From the NCBI GenBank assembly GCA_905214265.1, contig CAJMLQ010000016.1, positions 1-35,638 on the forward strand: 35,638 nucleotides of DNA, written 5' to 3'. The notes under the pieces were generated by a model, which was not told the origin of the DNA, made no database searches, and saw only the letters and a program-made list of their open reading frames with translations. The position numbers and the translations under genes were made by a program. Below, piece by piece: positions 8,175 to 16,059 of this stretch. Numbering within the stretch: position 1 is the first letter of the stretch; each line of letters begins with the position of its first letter. This DNA is from an uncultured bacterium (GTDB lineage: Bacteria > Bacillota > Clostridia > Oscillospirales > Ruminococcaceae).

Positions 8175-8210
8175 AACACGGTTATTTACCTGTATTCTAT
8201 CCTTTCACAG

Positions 8211-8257
8211 GAAAACGCGGAAGATTTCATGAAATCCTCCGCGTTTTCTCTATTTTT
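8211..8257 (+). terminator. Terminator of the kinase operon
   Basis: Long hairpin, arms GAAAACGCGGA and TCCGCGTTTTC continuing into GATTTC/GAAATC, followed by a T-rich tail. It separates the kinase operon from the wall-protein gene. Confidence 0.9.
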
Positions 8258-8317
8258 AATGTGTTTCTGCTAAAATTGAAAAGAAAATTGCCGATACTAT
8301 GCAGCCAGTTAATTGTT

Positions 8318-8346
8318 TTTACTAGATTTGTACGGTATACTATAAT
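8318..8346 (+). promoter_or_regulatory. Promoter of the Cys-rich wall protein
   Basis: TTTACT (8318-8323), 17-base spacer, perfect TATAAT (8341-8346). An overlapping alternative is TTGTTT (8313-8318), 17 bases, TATACT (8336-8341). Either would give a leader of 30-40 bases. Confidence 0.65.
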
Positions 8347-8383
8347 TTGTTTTCCATATACCGCAGAATAAGGAGAGGATCAA

Positions 8384-10300
8384 ATGGGAAGTTCTATTCG
8401 CAAGCGATTGGGATCTATCGTGCTTTCTCTGGCGTTGATATTCGGATTGATTCCAAATGACGTCTATGCAGCAACAGCCTGCCAAAACGGCAGCCATACC
8501 CCCGGCAGTACGCTTTATCCTGCAGACTGGAATGACCAGACCGGCGGTTACGGCTGCGACTATTACCGCTGTACCGTTTGTGACGTTGCCTGTGACAAAG
8601 ACGGCTATGTTGAAATGTTCGTCGGCCCCGGAAATGGCTGCAGCGGCGGCTACAAATGCCATGTCCCCGGGGCCCTATACACCAACGCCTGCAGCGGCAC
8701 TTTCACGGGTGCTTTCTATTATTGCAAAGCGTGCAATCAGGTGGTCGACTCAGACGGAACGCTGGCCGATCTGTCCCTGCTGAACGGACACACTCCCGGG
8801 ACCCAGCAGCAACCTGCCAATTACATCCCCTGCAACGGCGGATGCAAGAGCCCTTTCTATATCTGCACGGTATGCGGACAGCCCACTGATGCCAACGGCG
8901 ATGGCTCCGTTCTTATCGCGGGGACCGGGATCCATAATCCGGGATCCACCCTCTATCCCGCCGACTGGAACGACCAAACCGGCGGCTACGGCTACGACTA
9001 CTACAAGTGTATCGACTGCGGATGGGGTTGTGACGCAAAAGGCCACCCGGAAGTCTTCGTCGGACCGGAAAACGGCTGCAGCGGCGGCTACAAGTGTCAT
9101 GTCCCCGGGACCCAGCTCCATGACCCGGATTACACCCCCTGTGGTGGCGGCTTCAAGGTATCCTATTATCTGTGCACCGCCTGCAATAGGGCAGTAGATG
9201 CCTACGGTACGCTCGTACCCTGGTTTGCCCCCACTCACACCCCCGGGACCGAAGTATTCCCGGCAGACTACACCCCCTGCAACGGCGGCTTCAAGGCCCC
9301 CCATTACGAATGCACCATCTGCCATCAACCCATCGGCGCAGACGGCAATCCCGCTGAATGGTCAGAGCCGACCGGAAGCCATAAACCCGGCAGTGAAAAA
9401 CATGATGCAAACTATAGACCGTGTGATGGAGGCTTTAAGGACGAGTTCTATGAATGCACTTTCTGCGGCTGTCCTGTAGATGCATATGGAAACGAGCTGA
9501 ATCCCGTTGAGGGTAATGGTAAACACAATATCGAAAAGGTTCCGGGGAAGGACCCTACCTATGAAGAGGACGGGTATACTGCGTTCTGGGAGTGTAAGGA
9601 TTGTGGGATAGCATTCAAAGATGCAGAGGGTCTTATCGTTATTGAGAACATAGAAGAGATTCTTTTGCCTAAACTAGAACAACCAGAAAAACCCACAAAA
9701 AAACCGGATGAATCCCAGCGCGTTGAAATATCCAGTGGCTTGCAGGAAGTCCCGGAGGGGGTCACAAATCAGTACCCTTCCGTTGATTCCGTTTACAAGG
9801 CCCTTGTAAACGCCGCCGCTGTTTCTGATGCGAACCTCGATGCGGAAAATATAAAGAGCGTGCTTTTGGATGTCGAACTTCAGGTTCAGAATCCTGACGG
9901 TACATGGACAGCGGTTACGCCTGAGAAATTTCCAGCAGAAGGTGTCGAAGTGCTTCTTCCCTATCCGGAAGGGACCAATAAAGACGGCTTTACCTTTGTC
10001 ATCACACATATGATTACATCCGGAAGCAGAGCAGGCGAAATTGAAGTTCTGCCATGCACACTGGAGCAGGACGGCATTCGCGTCAGATTTACCAGCATGT
10101 CGCCTGTCGTGATCGCATATCAGGCAAAAAAAGCAGATAATACAACAGAACCATCCGAAACAAAAGCGCCAACAGAAAATCTGACAGAAGTTACTCCTCC
10201 GCAAACAGGAGATGCCGGCAATATCGTACTTTGGTTTGCTGTTCTATTGTTTATCGGAATTGGGCTTATGTGTTTGACACTTAAAAAGAAAATGCCGTAA
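8384..10300 (+). CDS. Secreted, wall-anchored protein with eight Cys/His-rich repeat modules
   Basis: 638 residues, ATG after AAGGAGAGG. Signal peptide about 1-29, cut probably after VYA. Residues about 38-420 are eight tandem modules of 43-55 residues. Each starts with His-x-Pro-Gly (His38, 93, 136, 184, 239, 285, 333; degenerate at 381), usually has a C-x-GG(F/Y/C)K element, then Tyr-x-CxxC (63-66, 114-117, 161-164, 209-212, 264-267, 310-313, 358-361, 404-407) and a D-x-x-G turn. The last module resembles the H...G...CxxCG..F.D..G repeat common in gut Clostridia surface proteins. A Pro/Lys/Glu linker (about 430-445) and a beta-rich domain (about 450-580) follow. The C-terminus is a sorting signal: PPQTG (605-609), hydrophobic segment, KKK. 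The Cys/His pattern could bind metal or form disulfides. Function unknown; neighbour of the kinase operon but separately promoted. Confidence 0.85.
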   Translation: MGSSIRKRLGSIVLSLALIFGLIPNDVYAATACQNGSHTPGSTLYPADWNDQTGGYGCDYYRCTVCDVACDKDGYVEMFVGPGNGCSGGYKCHVPGALYTNACSGTFTGAFYYCKACNQVVDSDGTLADLSLLNGHTPGTQQQPANYIPCNGGCKSPFYICTVCGQPTDANGDGSVLIAGTGIHNPGSTLYPADWNDQTGGYGYDYYKCIDCGWGCDAKGHPEVFVGPENGCSGGYKCHVPGTQLHDPDYTPCGGGFKVSYYLCTACNRAVDAYGTLVPWFAPTHTPGTEVFPADYTPCNGGFKAPHYECTICHQPIGADGNPAEWSEPTGSHKPGSEKHDANYRPCDGGFKDEFYECTFCGCPVDAYGNELNPVEGNGKHNIEKVPGKDPTYEEDGYTAFWECKDCGIAFKDAEGLIVIENIEEILLPKLEQPEKPTKKPDESQRVEISSGLQEVPEGVTNQYPSVDSVYKALVNAAAVSDANLDAENIKSVLLDVELQVQNPDGTWTAVTPEKFPAEGVEVLLPYPEGTNKDGFTFVITHMITSGSRAGEIEVLPCTLEQDGIRVRFTSMSPVVIAYQAKKADNTTEPSETKAPTENLTEVTPPQTGDAGNIVLWFAVLLFIGIGLMCLTLKKKMP

Positions 10301-10304
10301 TCAA

Positions 10305-10336
10305 ATGGAGCGGGCTTGCGCCCGCTCCATTCTTTT
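10305..10336 (+). terminator. Terminator of the wall-protein gene
   Basis: Perfect 11-base inverted repeat (ATGGAGCGGGC / GCCCGCTCCAT) with a 4-base loop, followed by TCTTTT, starting 5 bases after the stop codon. Confidence 0.9.
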
Positions 10337-10468
10337 CCCTCTCTTGCTGTTCGCAAAGGTACGCCGCAAGCAAGGAGAAACGCGGAAATCCGCTTCTCAT
10401 ACATTCCACTTTTCCGCTTTTGGCGGACAGCGGAAACGATTTTCCACCATGCTTTCCACTATTGGACG

Positions 10469-10501
10469 AAAAAGAAGAGAAGGATTTCTCCCTCTCCTCT
10501 T
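10469..10501 (-). terminator. Terminator of the rubrerythrin gene
   Basis: On the minus strand, a 12-pair stem (AAGAGGAGAGGG with CCTTCTCTTCTT, two G-U pairs) is followed by TTTTTCG, 24 bases after the rubrerythrin stop. Confidence 0.75.
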
Positions 10502-10524
10502 GGAAAGCTTTGATTTATGGGCTT

Positions 10525-11073
10525 TTATTTGCCGAAGTACCGCTCCAGCAGGCCCTCGAAGCCGCAGCCGTGACGGGCCTCGTCTTTGGCCATCTCATGA
10601 ACTGTGTCGTGAATCGCGTCCAGATTCAGGGCTTTCGCCTTCTTAGCCAGATCCAGCTTGCCGGCAGTCGCGCCATTCTCCGCCGCGACCCGCAGTTCCA
10701 GATTTTTCTTGGTAGAGGTAGTCACGACTTCACCCAACAGCTCCGCAAATTTCGCGGCGTGCTCGGCTTCCTCAAAAGCAGCTTGCTGGTAGAAAGCGCC
10801 GATTTCCGGATAGCCCTCACGAATCGCCTGGCGGGACATGGCCAGATACATGCCGACCTCGGTGCACTCGCCGGTGAAGTTCATCCGCAGACCCTCGATG
10901 ATTTCGGGGTCAACACCCTGGGCAACACCGATGCGATGCTCATCAGCCCAGACCATTTTGCCGGTCTCCTGGACTTCAAACTTCGCGCCGGGGCAGCCGC
11001 ACTGGGGGCATTTTTCCGGGGCAGAATCACCTTCATGAACATAACCGCAGATAGGACATACAAATTTTTTCAT
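10525..11073 (-). CDS. Reverse rubrerythrin (rubredoxin domain first)
   Basis: Cytoplasmic non-haem iron protein that reduces hydrogen peroxide (and in some clostridia oxygen) with electrons from NAD(P)H-linked partners. 182 residues; ATG preceded by TAGGAGGAA. The N-terminal rubredoxin-like domain has C6, C9, C22 and C25 (FVCPICGYVHEG, KCPQCGCPGAKFE). It is followed by a four-helix ferritin-like domain with the diiron ligand motifs ECTEVGMYLAM, FEEAEHAAKFAELLGE and EMAKDEARHGCGFEGLLER. Having rubredoxin first, not last, defines the reverse type that is peroxide-inducible in Clostridium acetobutylicum. It is a single-gene unit with its own perfect consensus promoter and a PerR-like box. Confidence 0.95.
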   Translation of the reverse strand: MKKFVCPICGYVHEGDSAPEKCPQCGCPGAKFEVQETGKMVWADEHRIGVAQGVDPEIIEGLRMNFTGECTEVGMYLAMSRQAIREGYPEIGAFYQQAAFEEAEHAAKFAELLGEVVTTSTKKNLELRVAAENGATAGKLDLAKKAKALNLDAIHDTVHEMAKDEARHGCGFEGLLERYFGK

Positions 11074-11168
11074 AATAGAATTCCTCCTAATTTGAAATCA
11101 TACGGAAGTATCGTTGCTGTTTTTCAACAGCACTGGGGTCTTTTTCCTTTTATCTTGACCGTGATTTT

Positions 11169-11197
11169 ATTATACTCAATTCCTCCAAGTTTGTCAA
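11169..11197 (-). promoter_or_regulatory. Sigma-A promoter of reverse rubrerythrin
   Basis: On the minus strand: TTGACA (11197-11192), 17-base spacer, TATAAT (11174-11169), both boxes perfect. The leader is about 90 bases. Confidence 0.92.
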
Positions 11198-11203
11198 GCA
11201 TTT

Positions 11204-11218
11204 TTAGAAAAATTCTAA
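11204..11218. promoter_or_regulatory. PerR-like operator
   Basis: TTAGAA-AAA-TTCTAA, a 15-base inverted repeat that matches the 7-1-7 PerR box (TTATAAT-N-ATTATAA) at 12 of 14 positions. It lies 6 bases upstream of the rubrerythrin -35 box. PerR control of reverse rubrerythrin is established in C. acetobutylicum; binding here is inference. Confidence 0.5.
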
Positions 11219-11497
11219 AATATATTTTCATCCTTTTCGGGTGCGGCTTTTATGGCAACCTCTGAGCAAAACGGCTGTCATTCCAGCGTTTTGCGCAAGG
11301 CGACAGAATCATTCCATACAAATTATCCGGGCATCTCCGCATAGGGGAAAGCCGTCATACCGCTGGAAGTGTGCGTTGACGAACAGCAGAAAGGCTACCC
11401 CCTCAAGAAAAGCTCACCTCTCCCAGGAAGTCCAGCCGGTTGATGCGCAACGAAGCTTTTTCTTTCCACCCGTTCCAAAAGATACTGCATTGAACAG
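11219..11497. other. Gene-free gap between divergent promoters
   Basis: No coding frame with a ribosome site on either strand. The only structure seen is an 8-pair hairpin (GCAAAACG / CGTTTTGC, 11266-11294, 13-base loop) without a T tract. I recognise no riboswitch or known RNA. Confidence 0.4.
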
Positions 11498-11526
11498 TTG
11501 CAGACCACCGGATTTCATGGTACAAT
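11498..11526 (+). promoter_or_regulatory. Promoter of the B12-radical SAM gene
   Basis: TTGCAG (11498-11503), 17-base spacer, TACAAT (11521-11526), 32 bases before the ATG. Confidence 0.65.
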
Positions 11527-11558
11527 AAGATGAAATATCGAGCGGGAGGCAGCATAGG

Positions 11559-13274
11559 ATGAGGATTCTGCTGGCAGGCATCAGCGCAAAGTTTATCCAC
11601 CAGAATTTAGCGGTGGACACTCTCCGCTTCTATGCAGAGGAGCAGTATGGCATCCGATGCGACGCGGCGGAATTTACCATCAACCAGCCCTTTGATACGA
11701 TTCTCGCGGAGCTGTACCGCCGGAAGCCGGATCTGCTGGGCTTTTCCTGCTATATCTGGAACTGGGAGCTAATCCGGCGGCTGGTGCGGGCTCTACGGAA
11801 AATCCTGCCGGATACCCGGCTGCTTCTAGGCGGGCCAGAGGTCAGCTACAACGCTGCGGAAACCCTGGAGGATCCCGGCGCAGATTTTGTCCTATCCGGC
11901 GAAGGAGAGGAGCCCTTTTCCCGGCTTTGCCTGGCGCTGCGGGACGGTCTTCCACTAGAAAACGTTCCATCCCTGACCTGGAACCGGAACGGGGTGCCAG
12001 TCCAAAACCCCATGGCCCCGCCTCTTGAGCTGTCCCGGCTCCCCTTTCCGGTTCGGGATTTCTCCCAGTACGAAAACCGAATCTTATATTATGAAGCCCA
12101 GCGCGGCTGCCCTTTCAACTGCCAGTACTGCCTTTCCTCCACGGACAAAGGGGTCCGGTTCCAGCCGCTGCCCAAGGTTTTTTCCGAACTTCAAAGGTAC
12201 CTGGACGCCGGTGTGCGCCAGGTAAAATTCGTAGATCGCACCTTCAACGTCAACTCCGGGTTTGCCATGGCCATCTGGCGCTATTTGGCGGAGCATGACA
12301 ACGGCACTACCAACTTTCACTTTGAAATGGAAGGCGGGCTGATCACACGGGAGCAAATCGACTTTCTCGCCGCGGTCCGACCCGGCCTTTTCCAATTTGA
12401 GATCGGCGTTCAGTCCACCAACCCGGCCACTCTGGCCGCGGTAGATCGCCGGGACGATTTTTTACAGGTTGCGGAAGCAGTTGGAGCCATCCGCGCTGCC
12501 GGAAACATCCACGTTCACCTGGACCTCATCGCCGGACTGCCTTGCGAGAGTCTGGAACGGTTCGGGGAATCCTTTAACGCAGTGTACGCTCTAGAGCCGG
12601 AGCAGCTCCAGCTTGGCTTTTTAAAGCTGCTGAAAGGCTCCGGACTGCGGCGGGACGCCGGAAAGTACGGCATCCGCTGGCAGGATGAAGCCCCCTATGA
12701 GGTGCTGGAGACCGCTGCCCTCCCCTACCGCGACCTCCTGGAACTAAAAGAAATGGAAGATCTGGTGGATCGCTACTACAACTCCGGCCGGTTCCGCGCC
12801 GGGTTGCGTGAGCTGATCCGGCTGGCCCCGTCCCCCTTTGCCTTTTACCGGGATTTTGCGGCCTTTTACCGGGAAAAGGGGTACCATCTCCGGCCCCACA
12901 CCCTGGTCGGACAATATGACATTTTGTGGGAATACGGCCAGACCCTCCCGGGCTGCCGCCCGGAACGCCTGGGCTGGCTGCTGGAATATGACCTCTGCTC
13001 CCACGAAAAGATACGGAAGCGGCCCTCTTGGGCGCCGGTTTCCGATCCTCCGGAGCGGCGGGAGTGGACCTATGCGTTTTTGCAGGATCCGGCCAGCCGG
13101 GAGGCCTATCTCCCCCGATACACGGGAATGGACGCCAAACAGGTTTCCCGCCTGATTCACATCGGCTTTTTCCCGCTGGACCCGGAAACGGGCGAGTGGC
13201 AGGAATGCATTTTGCTTTTCGATTACCAAGGAACCGATCTGCTGGGCAACGCACGGATTTTCCGGATCGGATAA
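11559..13274 (+). CDS. B12-binding domain radical SAM protein with DUF4080-like C-terminus
   Basis: 571 residues, ATG preceded by GGGAGG. The N-terminal part (about 1-140) is a cobalamin-binding Rossmann fold (MRILLAGISAKFIHQNLAV, LLGFSCYIWNWELI, LLLGGPEVSYNAAE, DFVLSGEGEEPF). The radical SAM core follows, with the cluster motif CPFNCQYC at about 184-191 and later strands QFEIGVQSTNP and VHLDLIAGLPCESLERF. The C-terminal third (about 380-571, with YREKGYHLRPHTL and RLIHIGFFP) resembles DUF4080 of similar Clostridia proteins. Such proteins bind a [4Fe-4S] cluster, S-adenosylmethionine and probably cobalamin; the substrate is not known and methylation is only one possibility. Single-gene unit with its own promoter. 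Confidence 0.9.
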   Translation: MRILLAGISAKFIHQNLAVDTLRFYAEEQYGIRCDAAEFTINQPFDTILAELYRRKPDLLGFSCYIWNWELIRRLVRALRKILPDTRLLLGGPEVSYNAAETLEDPGADFVLSGEGEEPFSRLCLALRDGLPLENVPSLTWNRNGVPVQNPMAPPLELSRLPFPVRDFSQYENRILYYEAQRGCPFNCQYCLSSTDKGVRFQPLPKVFSELQRYLDAGVRQVKFVDRTFNVNSGFAMAIWRYLAEHDNGTTNFHFEMEGGLITREQIDFLAAVRPGLFQFEIGVQSTNPATLAAVDRRDDFLQVAEAVGAIRAAGNIHVHLDLIAGLPCESLERFGESFNAVYALEPEQLQLGFLKLLKGSGLRRDAGKYGIRWQDEAPYEVLETAALPYRDLLELKEMEDLVDRYYNSGRFRAGLRELIRLAPSPFAFYRDFAAFYREKGYHLRPHTLVGQYDILWEYGQTLPGCRPERLGWLLEYDLCSHEKIRKRPSWAPVSDPPERREWTYAFLQDPASREAYLPRYTGMDAKQVSRLIHIGFFPLDPETGEWQECILLFDYQGTDLLGNARIFRIG

Positions 13275-13392
13275 TCTGCGCACCCAAAATTTTGAGCGGA
13301 TGCAACACATCCGGGCCTCTCGGACACTGGTAGTATGAGACCGACAGTCCGAACCCCGCTGTAACGCATCCCGGATTCTGCGAGGTGAGGAA

Positions 13393-13911
13393 ATGGCGGA
13401 ACTTCACGACCTTGTTTCTGCGGCGAAGAAAGGCGACAAAAACGCCTTTTCCCAGCTGTACCAGGAAATCTACAAGGATCTTTACAAGTTTGCCCTCTAT
13501 TGCTTAAAAGATGAACAGGATGCGGAGGACGCGGTCAGCGAAGCGGTGCTGGATGCCTGGCAAGGCATGCACCGGCTGCGTCAGGACGATGCCTTCCGGC
13601 CCTGGATGTTCAAAATTCTTTCCGCAAAATGCAAGCGAAGGATGCGGCTCTACGTCCGCCGCCGTTCGGAAACCAACCTGGAGGATCTGGATATCCCGGT
13701 TTCCGGGGGCTTCGAAAACGGAGAGTCCCTGGAGCTGCGCAGCGCCCTGAACCAACTGAGCGACGAAGAGCGGCTGATCCTGTCGCTGGTCATCACCGGC
13801 GGGTACGACAGCGGCGAAGTCGCCTCCATGCTGCGGATGAACCGCAACACGGTGCGTTCCAAGCAGAGCCGTGCGCTGGCCAAGCTGAAAACCATGCTGT
13901 CCGGCGGCTGA
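13393..13911 (+). CDS. ECF-type RNA polymerase sigma factor
   Basis: 172 residues. Region 2 (about 18-88) reads FSQLYQEIYKDLYKFALYCL, DEQDAEDAVSEAVLDAW and PWMFKILSAKCKRRM. Region 4 (about 115-168) reads LNQLSDEERLILSLVITGGY, GEVASMLRMNRNTVRSKQSR and ALAKLKTML. No region 1 or 3, as in ECF sigma factors. GAGGTGAGG precedes the ATG. The next gene encodes a membrane protein that looks like its anti-sigma factor. The 118 bases upstream hold a TGCAAC (13301-13306) but no clear ECF -10 partner, so autoregulation is unproven. Confidence 0.92.
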   Translation: MAELHDLVSAAKKGDKNAFSQLYQEIYKDLYKFALYCLKDEQDAEDAVSEAVLDAWQGMHRLRQDDAFRPWMFKILSAKCKRRMRLYVRRRSETNLEDLDIPVSGGFENGESLELRSALNQLSDEERLILSLVITGGYDSGEVASMLRMNRNTVRSKQSRALAKLKTMLSGG

Positions 13912-13943
13912 ACGACAAAAATCTATAGAAAGGACTGACGGCC

Positions 13944-15074
13944 ATGCTGCATTTTCCAGCTCCGGAGGAAGAGAACGACGCTTTTCTAAACGAGCTTCGG
14001 GCCATGGGGGATTCCATTGAACCGCCCTCTTCCCTGGCCCCCGAACAGATCCGGAATCGGCTTCCGGATCCGAACCGGATTCCCCTGACCCGGCGGATCG
14101 CCCCCTATGCGGCCATGGCCGCCTGTCTGGCAGTGGTGCTGACCGGGGTCCGCATCTTCCAGCAGAATCAAGCCTCATGGCTCCGTTCCGGAAACACTTC
14201 CGGAGCTGCCGCTTCCTCCCAAGCCGCTGCTCAGGCCAACGACGCTTTGGAGACTTACGTTGATGGCCTTTCAGAGGGCGCCGAAACGGCGGAAGGCGGC
14301 CAAGAGGAATGTGTCCAAAAGACCGCCCCGCCCAACACCGCCAAATACGCTGCCTCCGCGCCGGACTATACGGCGGTGTACGAGGCCGTCCAGGACAATG
14401 CTACGGCCGAATCCTTTGACGGCGCTGCCAATGAACAGGACAAAGCTTCCCTGGCCCATAAAGAAGCCATCCGCTTTCAGTCCGTGGAGTATTCTTTGAC
14501 GGAAGACGGCGAACTCCTGGTTTTCCAAGGGGAAGCAGAAGCGCGGGCCGTTTCCCTGGAATTGCCCGGCGGATCCTGGACGGCGCAAAGCCTGCTGCTC
14601 GCCGGGACTGAGGAGCGGCTGATCGTGTTGGGCGAAGGCCTTTCCGATTCAGGAATGCCATGCTCCATCGCCGCATTTTATGATATTTCCGTTCCCAGCG
14701 ATCCGGTGTATGCCGGTTCCTATGCCCAGAGCGGCAGCAACTGCCAGGCGGTTCTCTCCGGAGGCGTCCTCATTCTGCAGTCGATCTGGATTCCGGCAAA
14801 TGTGGAAGACGGCAGCGATCCCGGCCAGTATGTGCCGGCTGTCTATCAAGATGGCGGGCGCATGCTGTTTTATCCGGCGGAAATTCCTCTTTTGGAGGGA
14901 GGCGCCGGGTCCGGTTACCTGGTTCTGACCGCTGCTGACATCCGTTCCGGCTCCGTTCAAAGCCGTTTAGCCGGATACGGACCCCTGTCGGAGGTCAGTC
15001 TCTCCGAAAAAGGCGTCCAATGGAACGGCGCCTGCATTTCCTGGGAGGGCGGTGTGCTTTCCCTGGCGGAATGA
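13944..15074 (+). CDS. Single-pass membrane anti-sigma-like protein
   Basis: 376 residues, 32 bases after the sigma gene and preceded by AAAGGA. Residues 1-50 are a short acidic cytoplasmic segment (FLNELRAMGDSIEPPSSLAP) like the N-terminus of ECF-linked anti-sigma factors. A membrane segment follows at about 53-69 (PYAAMAACLAVVLTGV), then an Ala/Gln/Ser-rich linker (about 80-150). The C-terminal half (about 165-376) has repeated beta-strand patterns (QSVEYSLTEDGELLVFQGEA, AAFYDISVPSDPVYAGSYAQ) that recall blades of the beta-propeller found in secreted Firmicutes proteins, but it is too short for a full propeller. Probable role: hold the sigma factor at the membrane and release it on an external signal. 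Assignment rests on position and architecture. Confidence 0.7.
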   Translation: MLHFPAPEEENDAFLNELRAMGDSIEPPSSLAPEQIRNRLPDPNRIPLTRRIAPYAAMAACLAVVLTGVRIFQQNQASWLRSGNTSGAAASSQAAAQANDALETYVDGLSEGAETAEGGQEECVQKTAPPNTAKYAASAPDYTAVYEAVQDNATAESFDGAANEQDKASLAHKEAIRFQSVEYSLTEDGELLVFQGEAEARAVSLELPGGSWTAQSLLLAGTEERLIVLGEGLSDSGMPCSIAAFYDISVPSDPVYAGSYAQSGSNCQAVLSGGVLILQSIWIPANVEDGSDPGQYVPAVYQDGGRMLFYPAEIPLLEGGAGSGYLVLTAADIRSGSVQSRLAGYGPLSEVSLSEKGVQWNGACISWEGGVLSLAE

Positions 15075-15116
15075 CCGGGTCGCCTGAAAGATTCCGTGCG
15101 TTCAAGGAGGAACCTT

Positions 15117-15899
15117 ATGAAAAAGCGATGGCTGCTGTTCATACTTTGCGGATGCTTGTGGATGCTGTCTGCCTGCGCTGCAAAAATGCCGTCTGACAGT
15201 CCCTCCGGCAATCTGGAACCGGGTTCCTCCGAATCTGGTTCCTCACCGGAATCCGCAGTTTCTAACGAAGCTGCGGCCCGCCTGGTGGCGGTAACGGACG
15301 ATGGAGAGCTTCTGCTGGCCTTTATGGATGGCAAGGTTTCCCGCTTCTCCCCGGAGGACGCGGCTGTCTCCCTGGACGGCGGAGATGCATCCGCAGGGGA
15401 AGTCTTCTGGAAACCCGGCATGATGCTGGAGATCTCCTCCGACGAAAATGCCGTCAACATCCAGACAGGCGCTTTTGACGACCGGTGCGCCATGTACCTG
15501 CAGGTGCTGGAGGATCTTTGGAAGATTGATCCGGCTCTGAATGAAGATATCCGCTATATTGGCTTTGACCTCAGCCAGACCAGCCTCACCGAGGGGGAAC
15601 AGGCAGCTGTTGCCCAATGGTTCAGTGAGCTTCATCAGGCGGAGCCTTTGCAGGGAACCTTTGAGGAACTGACGAAACAGGGGTACATTGATGGAAAAGA
15701 GCTCTATTGGAGAGATGGCTGCCTTTTCACCATCACCGAGAAAGAAATGAAGGGGCAGTACAGTCTGACGCCCGTTATGTTTGACGCCCAAAAGTGGCGC
15801 AGCGGACTCGGCGCTTACTTTTTTATGGACTGCACATCGGTCCAGTCCGCCAATGGGGAGTGGGGCGGTTATCAGGTCGGGAGCGAGGCTATCTCCTGA
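15117..15899 (+). CDS. Putative lipoprotein, last gene of the sigma cluster
   Basis: 260 residues. The ATG at 15117 is chosen because AAGGAGG precedes it and the protein then begins with a lipoprotein signal (MKKRWLLFILCGCLWMLSAC; lipobox LSAC, Cys about 20). The mature protein starts with a Ser/Pro/Glu-rich stretch and then a region with strands such as LVAVTDDGELLLAFMDGKVS. No known domain is recognised. Residues about 127-175 (VLEDLWKIDPALNEDIRYIG, LTEGEQAAVAQWFSELH) resemble a peptide common in Clostridia lipoproteins of unknown function. It starts 42 bases after the anti-sigma-like gene and probably belongs to the same transcript, which suggests an envelope role linked to the sigma factor. 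Confidence 0.8.
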   Translation: MKKRWLLFILCGCLWMLSACAAKMPSDSPSGNLEPGSSESGSSPESAVSNEAAARLVAVTDDGELLLAFMDGKVSRFSPEDAAVSLDGGDASAGEVFWKPGMMLEISSDENAVNIQTGAFDDRCAMYLQVLEDLWKIDPALNEDIRYIGFDLSQTSLTEGEQAAVAQWFSELHQAEPLQGTFEELTKQGYIDGKELYWRDGCLFTITEKEMKGQYSLTPVMFDAQKWRSGLGAYFFMDCTSVQSANGEWGGYQVGSEAIS

Positions 15900-15903
15900 G
15901 AAC

Positions 15904-15936
15904 AAGCGGCGTCTGAGGAAAGGACGCCGCTTATTT
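15904..15936 (+). terminator. Terminator of the first sigma cluster
   Basis: 10-base stem AAGCGGCGTC / GACGCCGCTT with a 9-base loop, then ATTTT; starts 4 bases after the lipoprotein stop. Confidence 0.7.
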
Positions 15937-16000
15937 TAGAAACTTTTCGGGATTTCTCATTGGCAATCCGTGAAATTTCTTGAATTTTTTTGCGAATCCG

Positions 16001-16029
16001 TTGAAAAGTTGCGATGGTTACGCTATAAT
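16001..16029 (+). promoter_or_regulatory. Sigma-A promoter of the TtcA-like gene
   Basis: TTGAAA (16001-16006), 17-base spacer, TATAAT (16024-16029). Transcription from near 16036 supports the ATG at 16060 over any earlier start. Confidence 0.8.
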
Positions 16030-16059
16030 GGATACCATCACCAAGGATGGAGGAAGATC

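Noticed and set aside
8384..10300. Internal S-layer or cohesin/dockerin interpretation of the repeats
   Set aside because: No SLH, dockerin calcium loop or cohesin signature; the pattern is His/CxxC based.
10420..11265. 281-codon plus-strand frame opposite rubrerythrin
   Set aside because: Antisense to an unmistakable gene with promoter and terminator; the composition is that of a shadow frame.
11266..11294. Riboswitch or T-box before the radical SAM gene
   Set aside because: Only one weak hairpin, upstream of the promoter, with no recognised conserved core.
13301..13306. TGCAAC as an ECF -35 box for the first sigma gene
   Set aside because: No CGT-type -10 at 15-18 bases; isolated hexamer.
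12574..13407. 277-codon minus-strand frame opposite the radical SAM gene
   Set aside because: Arg/Pro/Gly-rich antisense translation without ribosome site or family likeness.
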